A stretch of 14,926 bases of DNA from the NCBI GenBank assembly GCA_046160675.1, contig JBJXHH010000164.1, positions 1 through 14,926 on the forward strand, given 5' to 3'. This stretch comes from JACMJP01 sp046160675 (lineage in GTDB: Bacteria; Bacteroidota; Bacteroidia; Chitinophagales; BACL12). The notes beneath the pieces were generated by a model, which saw nothing but the letters and a program-made list of their open reading frames with translations, was not told the DNA's origin and searched no databases. This document shows positions 8,615 to 14,926 of the stretch, one piece after another. The stretch's first letter is position 1. Every line of letters starts with the position of its first letter. The translations under genes and the position numbers were made by a program.

Positions 8615-10897
8615 TTACTTCTTCCATCCTTTGGCTTGGGCATCACTCACTGCTATTGCTACCATATTCACAATTTCCCGCACTGAACTTCCAAGCTGTA
8701 AGATGTGAACTGATTTTTTCATGCCGAGAAGGATAGGGCCAATAGCATCTGCATAACCGAGAGTTTGAATAAGTTTGTAAGCGATGTTTGCAGAATCAAG
8801 GTTCGGGAAGATAAGTGTATTTACTCCCCTGTCTACCAACTCACTGAATGGATAATTTTCTTTCAACAAATCATTATCAAAAGCAATATTTGCCTGCATC
8901 TCACCATCTACCAGCATACCCGGATATTTTTCTTTCAGCGTAGTTACAGCATCTCTTATTTTTTTTGTTTGCGCATTATCTACTGATCCGAAATTGGAAT
9001 AAGAAAGCAATGCGATTTTCGGTTGAATATTAAACTGACGAACGGCATTTGCTGTGAGGGCTGTAATTTCTATAAGTTCATCTTTTGTTGGTTCAAAATT
9101 GATGGTGGTGTCGGCAAAAAACACAGGACCTCGTTTGGTTAGCATGATATACATACCCGCAACTTTGTTCAAGCCTTCTTCCCTGCCTATTACCTGGAGG
9201 GCAGGTTTTATTGTTTCAGGATACTGCCTTGTCAAACCGGAAATAAGTGCATCCGCTTCGCCGGTTTCTACCATCATGCTGCCGAAATAATTCCGTTCCC
9301 GCATGATCTTCTTGGCTTCATAAAAATTCAAACCTTTGCGTTTGCGTTTGTTAAAGAGGTAATCTCCGTACTTATCCCTTCTAACATTTTCTTCTTCGCT
9401 TCTCGGGTCAATGATGGGAACATTTTTTAAGCCGAGTTGATTTTCTTCAATCAGTTTTTTAATTTTTTCTTTCGGGCCAAGCAGAATAGGTTTTGCAATC
9501 CCTTCATCTTTTACAATTTGCGCAGCTTTTAAGATTTTGAAATTATCCGCTTCGGCAAACACCACTCTTTTCGGATTTTGTTTTGCTTTGTTGATGATCA
9601 CTTTTATGAGTTGTTCTTCCAACCCAAGACGTTTTACAAGGTACCCTTCGTAAGCATCCCAGTCTGTGATGGCTTTTCTTGCAACGCCGCTTTCCATAGC
9701 TGCTTTCGCCACTGCCGGCGCTACTCTTGTTATAAGTCTGGGGTCAACGGGTTTCGGGATAATGTAATTTCTGCCGAAGGTGATGTTCTTTTCATTGTAT
9801 GCCATGTTCACAAATTCAGGCACAGCCTCTTTTGCGAGAGATGCTAACGCTTTCACAGCAGCAATTTTCATCGCATCATTTATTTCTGTTGCCTGCACAT
9901 CTAAAGCGCCACGGAAGATGAATGGAAAACCCAGCACATTGTTCACCTGGTTTGGGTGGTCGCTTCTACCCGTTGCAACTATCACATCTTTCCGGGTTTT
10001 GCAGGCCAGTTCATATTCAATTTCAGGATCAGGATTTGCCAATGCAAATACGATCGGGTCATCTGCCATCGCCATTAGCATTGCAGGGGTAAATATGTTT
10101 CCCTTACTCAGCCCAACAAAAACATCTGCATCAACAATTGCTTCACTCAAATTATTTAGTTCCGTTCTTGTGGTAACAAATTCGCTTTTATATTTATCAA
10201 GCCCTTCCCGGTTTGTGTTCAACACTCCCTGGCTGTCGAGCATCACAATGTTTTCTTTTTTTGCACCGAGTTCTACAAATAATTTTGCGCAACTGATGGC
10301 GCTTGCGCCTGCTCCACTTACAACAATTTTTACTTCGCCGAAATTCTTATTCACTAACTCAACTGCATTCAGTAATGCTGCACCGCTTATTACAGCGGTG
10401 CCGTGTTGATCATCGTGCATTACAGGAATTTTTAGTTCTTTTTTTAAACGGCTTTCTATCTCAAAACACTCGGGGGCTTTTATATCTTCTAAATTTATCC
10501 CGCCGAAAGTTGGCTCTAATGCTTTTACAATAGTGATAAATTCGTCAACATCGGTGCTGCGCAATTCAATATCAAACACATCAATATCAGCATAAATTTT
10601 AAACAGCAAACCTTTACCTTCCATCACAGGCTTTGATGCTTCAGGTCCTATGTCACCGAGTCCAAGTACTGCTGTTCCGTTACTGATTACAGCAACCAAA
10701 TTTCCTTTTGCTGTATATTTAAAAACATTACTAACATCTTTCGCAATTTCAAGACAGGGTTCTGCAACACCCGGAGAGTAGGCGAGAGAAAGATCTCTCT
10801 GTGTTTTTGTATTTTTTGTTGGCACTACTTCTATCTTCCCGGGTCTTCCCATGGAATGATAATCAAGCGCATCTTTTTTTCTGAGTTTTTCCGGCAC
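8615..10897 (-). CDS. maeB: NADP-dependent malic enzyme fused to a phosphotransacetylase-like domain
   Basis: MaeB-type enzyme: oxidative decarboxylation of malate to pyruvate and CO2 with NADPH production, cytoplasmic. The 760-residue length matches the long bacterial form. The malic N-terminal domain (about 15-160) contains SLAYSPGVAEPC (37-48) with catalytic Tyr40, VMEGKG with Lys95, and the metal ligands around E137/D138 and D162/D163 (HDDQHGTAVISG). The NAD(P)-binding domain (about 165-410) has the Rossmann motif GAGASA (195-200) and the ALANPDPEIE segment. From about 430 to 755 there is a phosphotransacetylase-like domain beginning near KRVVFAEADNFKILKAA; in characterised MaeB proteins this domain is regulatory and senses acetyl-CoA rather than acting as Pta. 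The start is GTG at 10897: it matches the family N-terminus (LRKKDALDYHSMGRPGKIEVVPT), no in-frame ATG lies upstream, and a TAA stop lies about 30 bases further up. Downstream are ruvA and sprA. NADP rather than NAD preference is inferred from family architecture. Confidence 0.95.
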   Translation of the reverse strand: MPEKLRKKDALDYHSMGRPGKIEVVPTKNTKTQRDLSLAYSPGVAEPCLEIAKDVSNVFKYTAKGNLVAVISNGTAVLGLGDIGPEASKPVMEGKGLLFKIYADIDVFDIELRSTDVDEFITIVKALEPTFGGINLEDIKAPECFEIESRLKKELKIPVMHDDQHGTAVISGAALLNAVELVNKNFGEVKIVVSGAGASAISCAKLFVELGAKKENIVMLDSQGVLNTNREGLDKYKSEFVTTRTELNNLSEAIVDADVFVGLSKGNIFTPAMLMAMADDPIVFALANPDPEIEYELACKTRKDVIVATGRSDHPNQVNNVLGFPFIFRGALDVQATEINDAMKIAAVKALASLAKEAVPEFVNMAYNEKNITFGRNYIIPKPVDPRLITRVAPAVAKAAMESGVARKAITDWDAYEGYLVKRLGLEEQLIKVIINKAKQNPKRVVFAEADNFKILKAAQIVKDEGIAKPILLGPKEKIKKLIEENQLGLKNVPIIDPRSEEENVRRDKYGDYLFNKRKRKGLNFYEAKKIMRERNYFGSMMVETGEADALISGLTRQYPETIKPALQVIGREEGLNKVAGMYIMLTKRGPVFFADTTINFEPTKDELIEITALTANAVRQFNIQPKIALLSYSNFGSVDNAQTKKIRDAVTTLKEKYPGMLVDGEMQANIAFDNDLLKENYPFSELVDRGVNTLIFPNLDSANIAYKLIQTLGYADAIGPILLGMKKSVHILQLGSSVREIVNMVAIAVSDAQAKGWKK

Positions 10898-10904
10898 GGC
10901 TTTT

Positions 10905-10940
10905 ATTTTTTCAAATGATGGGCGATATTAAATGTACAAC
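10905..10940 (-). promoter_or_regulatory. possible weak maeB promoter
   Basis: On the minus strand this stretch contains TACATTTA (10936-10929), one base from the Bacteroidota -7 consensus TAnnTTTG and about 31 bases before the GTG start. An alternative is TTG (10939-10937) followed after 17 bases by ATCATTTG. Neither pair has both elements in good form. maeB may instead be read from the crotonase promoter upstream, since the gap between the two genes is only 72 bases. Confidence 0.2.
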
Positions 10941-10953
10941 CTTTCAGGAAAAG

Positions 10954-10970
10954 ATTTACATAAAGTAAAT
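10954..10970 (-). repeat. short perfect inverted repeat at the 3' end of the crotonase gene
   Basis: ATTTAC and GTAAAT form a perfect 6-base inverted repeat around a 5-base loop, overlapping the first base of the crotonase stop codon. On the minus strand it is followed by CTTTT. The stem is AT-rich and short, so as an intrinsic terminator it would be weak; it could equally be a small operator or chance in AT-rich DNA. Confidence 0.3.
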
Positions 10971-11758
10971 TATTTCCCTTTAAACTCCGCTTTTCTTTTT
11001 TCCATGAATGCTGAAGTGCCTTCTATGAAATCTTCCGTTTCCATACATTGCCCGAATTGTGTTACTTCTATTTGATATGCATCACCAACGTAGCCGCCGC
11101 TTCGGAAATGTGCATTCACACATTGTATCACTTTGTTCACTGCTACAGGACCTTTCGAAAATATTTTTCTTAAAATTTCCTCGCATTTTGCAAGCAATTC
11201 ATTTTGAGGGACTACATAATTTACCAGCCCGATTTCTTTCGCCATTGCTGCGTTTATTGAGTCACCCGTCATGAGAAGTTCCATCGCCTTGCCTTTACCG
11301 ATCAATTCAATTAAGCGTTGTGTACCGCCATACCCGGGAATCAAACCAAGATTTACTTCCGGTTGCCCGAAGATGGCATTATCACTTGCTATTCTCAGGT
11401 GGCATGCCATGGCAAGTTCGCATCCGCCCCCTAACGCATAACCATTCACTGCTGCAATTACAGGTTTTGCATAATTTTCTATCTTGTCAAAAGTGTCATG
11501 CCCATTTTCACTCATGGTTTTTCCCTGCTCGGGAGTAAAATCTGCAAACTCAGAAATATCAGCTCCGGCAACAAAAGATTTCTCACCTGCACCAGTTATG
11601 ATCACACCTTTCACTTCATCATGATACATATATTCTTCAAACACATCATCAAGTTCAACAATGGTTTTAATATTCAGTGCATTCAGGTTTTTTGGACGGT
11701 TAATCGTAATATAAAGGATGTTTTCTTTTACTTCAGTGAGAAGGTTTTCGAGTTGCAT
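10970..11758 (-). CDS. enoyl-CoA hydratase, crotonase family
   Basis: Crotonase-superfamily protein of 262 residues, the usual size for single-domain enoyl-CoA hydratases. These hydrate trans-2-enoyl-CoA to 3-hydroxyacyl-CoA in fatty-acid or amino-acid catabolism, or in short-chain (crotonyl-CoA) metabolism. The CoA-binding and oxyanion segments are visible as SFVAGADISEF (61-71) and YALGGGCELAMAC (107-119), with Gly111 at the oxyanion hole. Both catalytic glutamates of true hydratases are present: E114 in GGGCE and E134 in FGQPEVNLGLIPGYGGTQRL (130-149). This argues for hydratase activity rather than a diverged isomerase. Position 120 is His where most homologues I recall have Asp (MACD), a minor oddity. 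The ATG start fits the family N-terminus. It is divergent from mutAB, with a perfect TATATTTG box about 18 bases before the ATG, and is followed after 72 bases by maeB. Exact chain-length specificity cannot be told from sequence. Confidence 0.92.
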   Translation of the reverse strand: MQLENLLTEVKENILYITINRPKNLNALNIKTIVELDDVFEEYMYHDEVKGVIITGAGEKSFVAGADISEFADFTPEQGKTMSENGHDTFDKIENYAKPVIAAVNGYALGGGCELAMACHLRIASDNAIFGQPEVNLGLIPGYGGTQRLIELIGKGKAMELLMTGDSINAAMAKEIGLVNYVVPQNELLAKCEEILRKIFSKGPVAVNKVIQCVNAHFRSGGYVGDAYQIEVTQFGQCMETEDFIEGTSAFMEKRKAEFKGK

Positions 11759-11775
11759 TGCTTAAAAATTTCCAG

Positions 11776-11783
11776 CAAATATA
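11776..11783 (-). promoter_or_regulatory. -7 promoter element of the crotonase gene
   Basis: On the minus strand this reads TATATTTG, a perfect match to TAnnTTTG recognised by the Bacteroidota primary sigma factor. Transcription would begin about 5 to 7 bases downstream, leaving a leader of roughly 12 bases before the ATG at 11758. The upstream TTTC about 18-21 bases away is a 3-of-4 match to the -33 TTTG. Confidence 0.6.
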
Positions 11784-11825
11784 CACAGACCAAAGTTGGA
11801 GAAATGAACAGTACAATTGATGATT

Positions 11826-11833
11826 TATATTTG
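11826..11833 (+). promoter_or_regulatory. -7 promoter element of mutAB
   Basis: TATATTTG is a perfect TAnnTTTG match ending 11 bases before the preferred mutA ATG (11845). Its last base is the first base of an alternative in-frame GTG (11833), which would therefore lie at or upstream of the transcription start. This supports the ATG start and a very short leader. The nearest TTG upstream (11796-11798) is 27 bases away, further than the usual spacing. Confidence 0.6.
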
Positions 11834-11844
11834 TGATTCTTTCT

Positions 11845-13068
11845 ATGCAAAAAATTAAATTTTCTGATCAGAAACCAGTTGAAAGCCAATCCTGGCTAAA
11901 TTTGGTTAGCAAAGACCTAAAAGGCGCTTCAATAGAAGAGAAAATTTATACAAATAAAGAAGGTCTCCGTATTCAGCCATTATATACTGGATCCGACGTT
12001 CCTGCGGTTGAAAAAAATGAGGAGGGGGAACCGGATGAAGATATTTTGATGGAAGAATTTTCTGTTGACGGTGATACACAACTCCTAAACTGGAATATTT
12101 GTGAAGAAGTGACCCTTACAGAGAATGAATACTTGAATAATTTGATACTTCCGGTGTTGAGGAGAGGTTGTAATTATATCCATTTGCAAACAAAAAATTG
12201 GGACAAATTTTTTGATGAGGTGCGAAAGATAGAATTTCCGGCAACTTTTGCTTTATCTGTTGAGGGCGATTTGACCGAGGATGAAATTGTAAGCACCTGG
12301 CGGGAACGTATCGGCTTTATTGGGGACCGGGACAGGTTCATTCACTCAATAGAGTTTGATCCTGTGAGTTTTTGGAACCAACAGGGTAAAATTGAAAATG
12401 AAAACAAGACTTATAACAATCTTGCTGATATGTTCTTTCGCCTGACTGCACACCTGCATGATTGTAAAATATTAAAGGTTGACGTTTGTGCTTTTGAGAA
12501 CAAAACAGCTTCTCAACAACTCGCATACGCACTATCCATCTGCTGCGAATATTTTTACAAGTTAAATAAACGGGATGTGCCGCTAGAAGAACTTATTCAT
12601 TTGATAACTTTTAAGTTTCATGTAGGGAATAATTATTTCCTAGAGATAGCAAAGATCAGGGCATTAAAAATTCTCTGGAGCAACCTTGTTAAAGCATTCC
12701 TGCCTGACTATGATTTCATCCCTGGTCCCTACATGCATGCGGTTACTTCTTCAAAAGATTTTAACACTGAAAATAAACATAATATCCTTATCCAGCGAAC
12801 AACACAAACAATGAGTGCAATCCTTGGCGGGGCAGATACAATAAGCGTTTCGACCTATGATGAGAATGATGACATGGCAGTGAGGCTTGGAACAAACATT
12901 CAAAACCTGCTTCGTTTTGAAAGTTATGCAGATAACTACAGGAATGCTGCTGATGGAAGTTTTTATGTTGAAACAATTACAACTCAATTGGCCGAGAAAG
13001 CTTGGGAGGAATTCAAAGAAATTGAAAGCAACGGAGGCGTCTTGAATAAAATTATACATGAAGTATGA
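11845..13068 (+). CDS. mutA: methylmalonyl-CoA mutase small (beta) subunit, short single-domain form
   Basis: Non-catalytic partner of the B12-dependent mutase that interconverts methylmalonyl-CoA and succinyl-CoA in the cytoplasm. The protein is 407 residues from ATG 11845; a GTG 12 bases upstream would add MILS but falls inside the promoter. Homology to MutB is visible in matching blocks: KIRALKILWSNL (from 270) against MutB KLRAARFLWSKL, ILGGADTISVSTYDE (from about 326) against ALGGTQSLHTNSFDE, and DGSFYVETITTQLAEKAWEEF against GGSFIVEELTENIIEDAW. The position of the catalytic Tyr-His of MutB (GYHMQEAGA) aligns with D213-V214 (VDVCAFENK), so this subunit should be catalytically dead, as known for MutA. 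The classical MutA of about 600-640 residues has a C-terminal degenerate B12-binding-like domain; it is absent here and the gene ends directly at the ATGA overlap with mutB. Short forms occur in other Bacteroidota as far as I recall. The role is structural or stabilising by inference. Confidence 0.93.
   Translation: MQKIKFSDQKPVESQSWLNLVSKDLKGASIEEKIYTNKEGLRIQPLYTGSDVPAVEKNEEGEPDEDILMEEFSVDGDTQLLNWNICEEVTLTENEYLNNLILPVLRRGCNYIHLQTKNWDKFFDEVRKIEFPATFALSVEGDLTEDEIVSTWRERIGFIGDRDRFIHSIEFDPVSFWNQQGKIENENKTYNNLADMFFRLTAHLHDCKILKVDVCAFENKTASQQLAYALSICCEYFYKLNKRDVPLEELIHLITFKFHVGNNYFLEIAKIRALKILWSNLVKAFLPDYDFIPGPYMHAVTSSKDFNTENKHNILIQRTTQTMSAILGGADTISVSTYDENDDMAVRLGTNIQNLLRFESYADNYRNAADGSFYVETITTQLAEKAWEEFKEIESNGGVLNKIIHEV
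13065..13068 (+). other. ATGA stop-start overlap of mutA and mutB
   Basis: The TGA of mutA (13066-13068) shares bases with the ATG of mutB (13065-13067). This arrangement normally gives translational coupling and near-equal synthesis of partner subunits, which fits the MutA-MutB heterodimer. The mutB N-terminus MKPDFKQISF is a plausible family start. Confidence 0.9.
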
Positions 13069-14926
13069 AGCCGGACTTTAAACAAATTTCATTTGTAAAT
13101 TATCAAACCTTTGCGTCAGAAAAAAAATATTCTGACGCATTCGCAAACATCGTCAACTCTTTTCCCGGCATTGATCCGTTTTTACGAGGTGTTTATTCCA
13201 CAATGTATGTAACGCAACCATGGACTATAAGACAATATGCAGGATTTTCTACCGCAGAAAAATCAAATGAATTTTACAGAAAAAATTTAGCAGCAGGCCA
13301 GAAAGGATTGAGTGTAGCTTTTGATCTTGCAACACATAGGGGCTACGATAGTGATAATGAAAGGGTGGTGGGAGATGTAGGTATGGCAGGTGTTGCCATT
13401 GATACAGTTGAAGACATGAAAATACTATTTGACCAAATTCCTTTAGATCAAATGAGTGTGAGCATGACGATGAATGGTGCTGTAATTCCCATCATGGCTT
13501 TTTTTATTGTTGCTGCTGAAGAACAGGGAGTTACTCCCGAAAAACTCAACGGCACCATTCAAAATGATATTCTAAAAGAATTCATGGTGCGCAATACATA
13601 CATTTACCCGCCTGCAGCAAGTATGCGCATCGTTGCAGATATTTTTAAATATTGTTCTGCAAACATGCCAAAGTTCAATACAATCAGCATTTCCGGTTAT
13701 CATATGCAAGAAGCTGGAGCAACAGCAGAAATTGAATTAGCGTACACTCTTGCAGACGGAATTGAATATGTAAAGACAGGAATTGCCGCAGGATTGCAAG
13801 TTGATGATTTTGCGCCGAGGTTGAGTTTCTTTTTTGGTATTGGGATGAATCATTTTAAGGAAATTGCAAAACTGCGGGCGGCAAGGTTTCTCTGGAGCAA
13901 ATTGATGAAACAGTTCAATCCTGAAAACCAAAAATCATTGATGTTGAGAACGCATTGTCAAACAAGCGGATGGAGTTTAACCGAACAGCAGCCTTATAAT
14001 AACATTGCAAGAACAACAATTGAAGCATTAGCTGCAGCCTTGGGAGGCACTCAAAGTTTACATACAAATAGTTTTGATGAAGCTATTGCATTGCCAACAG
14101 ATTATTCTGCTGCTATTGCAAGAAACACTCAGTTGTTCCTGCAAAATGAAACTAATATTTGCGATGTAGTTGATCCCTGGGGGGGGAGTTTCATAGTAGA
14201 AGAGTTAACAGAAAATATAATTGAAGATGCATGGAAACTGATTGAAGAAATTGAAGAACTTGGTGGCATGCAAAAAGCAATAGAAGCAGGCATCCCTAAA
14301 ATGCGGATAGAAGAAGCTGCTGCGAAAAAACAAGGGAGGATAGACAGCAAGCAAGATATTATCGTTGGAGTAAATGCTTTCAAGGCGCAGGAAGAAAAAA
14401 AATTTGAGACATTAGAAGTAGATAATCCTGCTGTGCGGGAAGAGCAGATAAAACGGATTCAACAAGTAAAAGAAAAAAGAAATAATGATGTTGTTGGGCA
14501 AAAGTTGCTAGCTATTACAACATGTTGTGAAACGGGCAACGGAAATTTATTAGCTTTAGCTATTGAGGCAGCAAGAGAAAGGGCGACATTGGGCGAAATA
14601 AGTTATGCGATGGAAAATGTGTTTGGAAGATTTGTTGCAAGCACTCAATCTGTTTCGGGGATTTATCAAAGAGAAGTTATGCAGGATGAAAGTTTTATAA
14701 AAGCAAGACAATTAAGCAATGCTTTTGCTGAAAAAGAGGGCCGCCGCCCAAGAATACTCATAGCAAAACTTGGGCAAGACGGGCATGACAGGGGTGCAAA
14801 GATTATTGCAACCGCATTTGCTGATATTGGTTTTGATGTAGATATCTCCCCCCTGTTTCTCACACCCGCAGAGGCTGCAAAACAGGCAGTAGAAAATGAT
14901 GTTCATATTATAGGAATATCCTCCCT
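13065..14926 (+). CDS. mutB: methylmalonyl-CoA mutase large (alpha) subunit, 3'-truncated by the window edge
   Basis: Catalytic adenosylcobalamin-dependent subunit converting methylmalonyl-CoA to succinyl-CoA, the last step from propionyl-CoA to the TCA cycle, or the reverse in propionate producers. The ATG overlaps the mutA stop as ATGA. The frame is open for 620 codons to the window end; the family has about 710-730, so roughly 100 C-terminal residues of the B12 domain are missing. With a constant offset of 31 from Propionibacterium numbering (from memory), active-site residues are present: Y58 (TIRQYAGFS), Q166 (TIQNDIL), R176 (MVRNTY), Y212-H213 (GYHMQEAG). The barrel motif ALGGTQSLHTNSFDEA and VDPWGGSFIVEE are intact. 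The base-off cobalamin motif is present as K568, D572, H574 and G577 (KLGQDGHDRGAK), giving the lower axial His. Position 51 is Gln (TQPWTIRQ) where the family usually has Arg. A run of eight G lies at 14179-14186 and is in frame. Function is firm. Confidence 0.97.
   Translation, partial: MKPDFKQISFVNYQTFASEKKYSDAFANIVNSFPGIDPFLRGVYSTMYVTQPWTIRQYAGFSTAEKSNEFYRKNLAAGQKGLSVAFDLATHRGYDSDNERVVGDVGMAGVAIDTVEDMKILFDQIPLDQMSVSMTMNGAVIPIMAFFIVAAEEQGVTPEKLNGTIQNDILKEFMVRNTYIYPPAASMRIVADIFKYCSANMPKFNTISISGYHMQEAGATAEIELAYTLADGIEYVKTGIAAGLQVDDFAPRLSFFFGIGMNHFKEIAKLRAARFLWSKLMKQFNPENQKSLMLRTHCQTSGWSLTEQQPYNNIARTTIEALAAALGGTQSLHTNSFDEAIALPTDYSAAIARNTQLFLQNETNICDVVDPWGGSFIVEELTENIIEDAWKLIEEIEELGGMQKAIEAGIPKMRIEEAAAKKQGRIDSKQDIIVGVNAFKAQEEKKFETLEVDNPAVREEQIKRIQQVKEKRNNDVVGQKLLAITTCCETGNGNLLALAIEAARERATLGEISYAMENVFGRFVASTQSVSGIYQREVMQDESFIKARQLSNAFAEKEGRRPRILIAKLGQDGHDRGAKIIATAFADIGFDVDISPLFLTPAEAAKQAVENDVHIIGISS
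14179..14186 (+). repeat. G8 homopolymer within mutB
   Basis: Eight consecutive G in an otherwise AT-rich gene, encoding part of the conserved PWGGS (codons tgg-ggg-ggg-agt). The frame is intact as given. Such tracts are slippage-prone in replication and error-prone in some sequencing chemistries. Confidence 0.9.

Larger units (their letters stand above)
11759..11844. promoter_or_regulatory. divergent intergenic promoter region, crotonase gene / mutAB
   Basis: This 86-base region is the only divergent intergenic space in the window. It holds two outward-facing copies of the Bacteroidota -7 element, written separately below. They form an 8-base inverted repeat (CAAATATA at 11776-11783, TATATTTG at 11826-11833) with 42 bases between. 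No clear TTG -33 element at the ideal 19-23 base spacing is visible for either promoter, so an activator or weak -33 recognition is possible. Confidence 0.6.

Noticed and set aside
9780..10409. 209-codon open frame on the plus strand inside maeB
   Set aside because: It lies wholly antisense to well-conserved MaeB residues. Its Ser/Ala/Phe-rich composition is what the complement of a coding frame gives, and no domain is recognisable.
11833..11844. GTG at 11833 as the mutA start
   Set aside because: It falls on the last base of a perfect -7 promoter box and would precede the transcription start. The ATG at 11845 gives a normal N-terminus.
14170..14190. Possible frameshift at the G8 tract in mutB
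   Set aside because: The translation continues with canonical MutB residues on both sides (VDPWGGSFIVEE), so the tract length as given is in frame.
13737..14383. Minus-strand open frames inside mutB (about 13737-13931 and 14129-14383)
   Set aside because: Antisense to highly conserved MutB sequence; no features of real genes.
1..14926. Search for CRISPR arrays, insertion sequences, tRNA/rRNA, toxin-antitoxin or defence genes
   Set aside because: Reading both strands shows no repeat-spacer pattern, no transposase or terminal repeats, and no tRNA-like clover-leaf. Every sizeable frame is accounted for by housekeeping genes.

Overview
The window comes from a member of the Bacteroidota, probably Chitinophagales/Chitinophagaceae-like; the order is inferred and the phylum is much firmer. 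The evidence is a full-length SprA (the outer-membrane translocon of the type IX secretion system, confined to Bacteroidota and close relatives), an AT-rich composition, perfect Bacteroidota-type -7 boxes (TAnnTTTG), and little Shine-Dalgarno signal. Coding density is very high. No gene-free stretch exceeds about 90 bases. I see no mobile element, tRNA/rRNA, CRISPR array or sign of recent transfer.

Layout: (1) 1-674 (+) is the 3' part of a LytTR-type response regulator. (2) 678-7946 (-) is sprA, tail-to-tail with the regulator and separated by only 3 bases. (3) 7958-8557 (-) is ruvA, 11 bases upstream of a TTG-initiated sprA. (4) 8615-10897 (-) is maeB, a malic enzyme fused to a phosphotransacetylase-like domain, with a GTG start. 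(5) 10970-11758 (-) is a crotonase-family enoyl-CoA hydratase. (6) 11759-11844 is a divergent promoter region with two mirror-image TATATTTG boxes. (7) 11845-13068 (+) is a short methylmalonyl-CoA mutase small subunit (mutA). It overlaps by ATGA (8) the large subunit mutB, 13065 to beyond the window end.

How the genes fit together: MutAB converts methylmalonyl-CoA to succinyl-CoA, the exit of propionyl-CoA from odd-chain fatty acid or branched amino acid breakdown. The crotonase acts on 2-enoyl-CoA in the same general acyl-CoA catabolism. MaeB takes the resulting C4 acid (malate) to pyruvate plus NADPH. The divergent promoter may therefore serve one acyl-CoA/C4-acid theme on both strands, although co-regulation is an inference. 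ruvA (Holliday-junction binding) and sprA (protein secretion) lie downstream of maeB on the same strand and are functionally unrelated to it. I recall the order maeB-ruvA-sprA from other Bacteroidota genomes, so it is probably an old syntenic block.

This is mostly an ordinary core-genome region and I do not see a clearly novel system. The points most worth a second look are the TTG start and tight coupling of sprA to ruvA, the mirrored divergent promoter, the single-domain MutA with its degenerate active site, an Arg-to-Gln change at a CoA-contact position in MutB, and the 3-base convergent junction.
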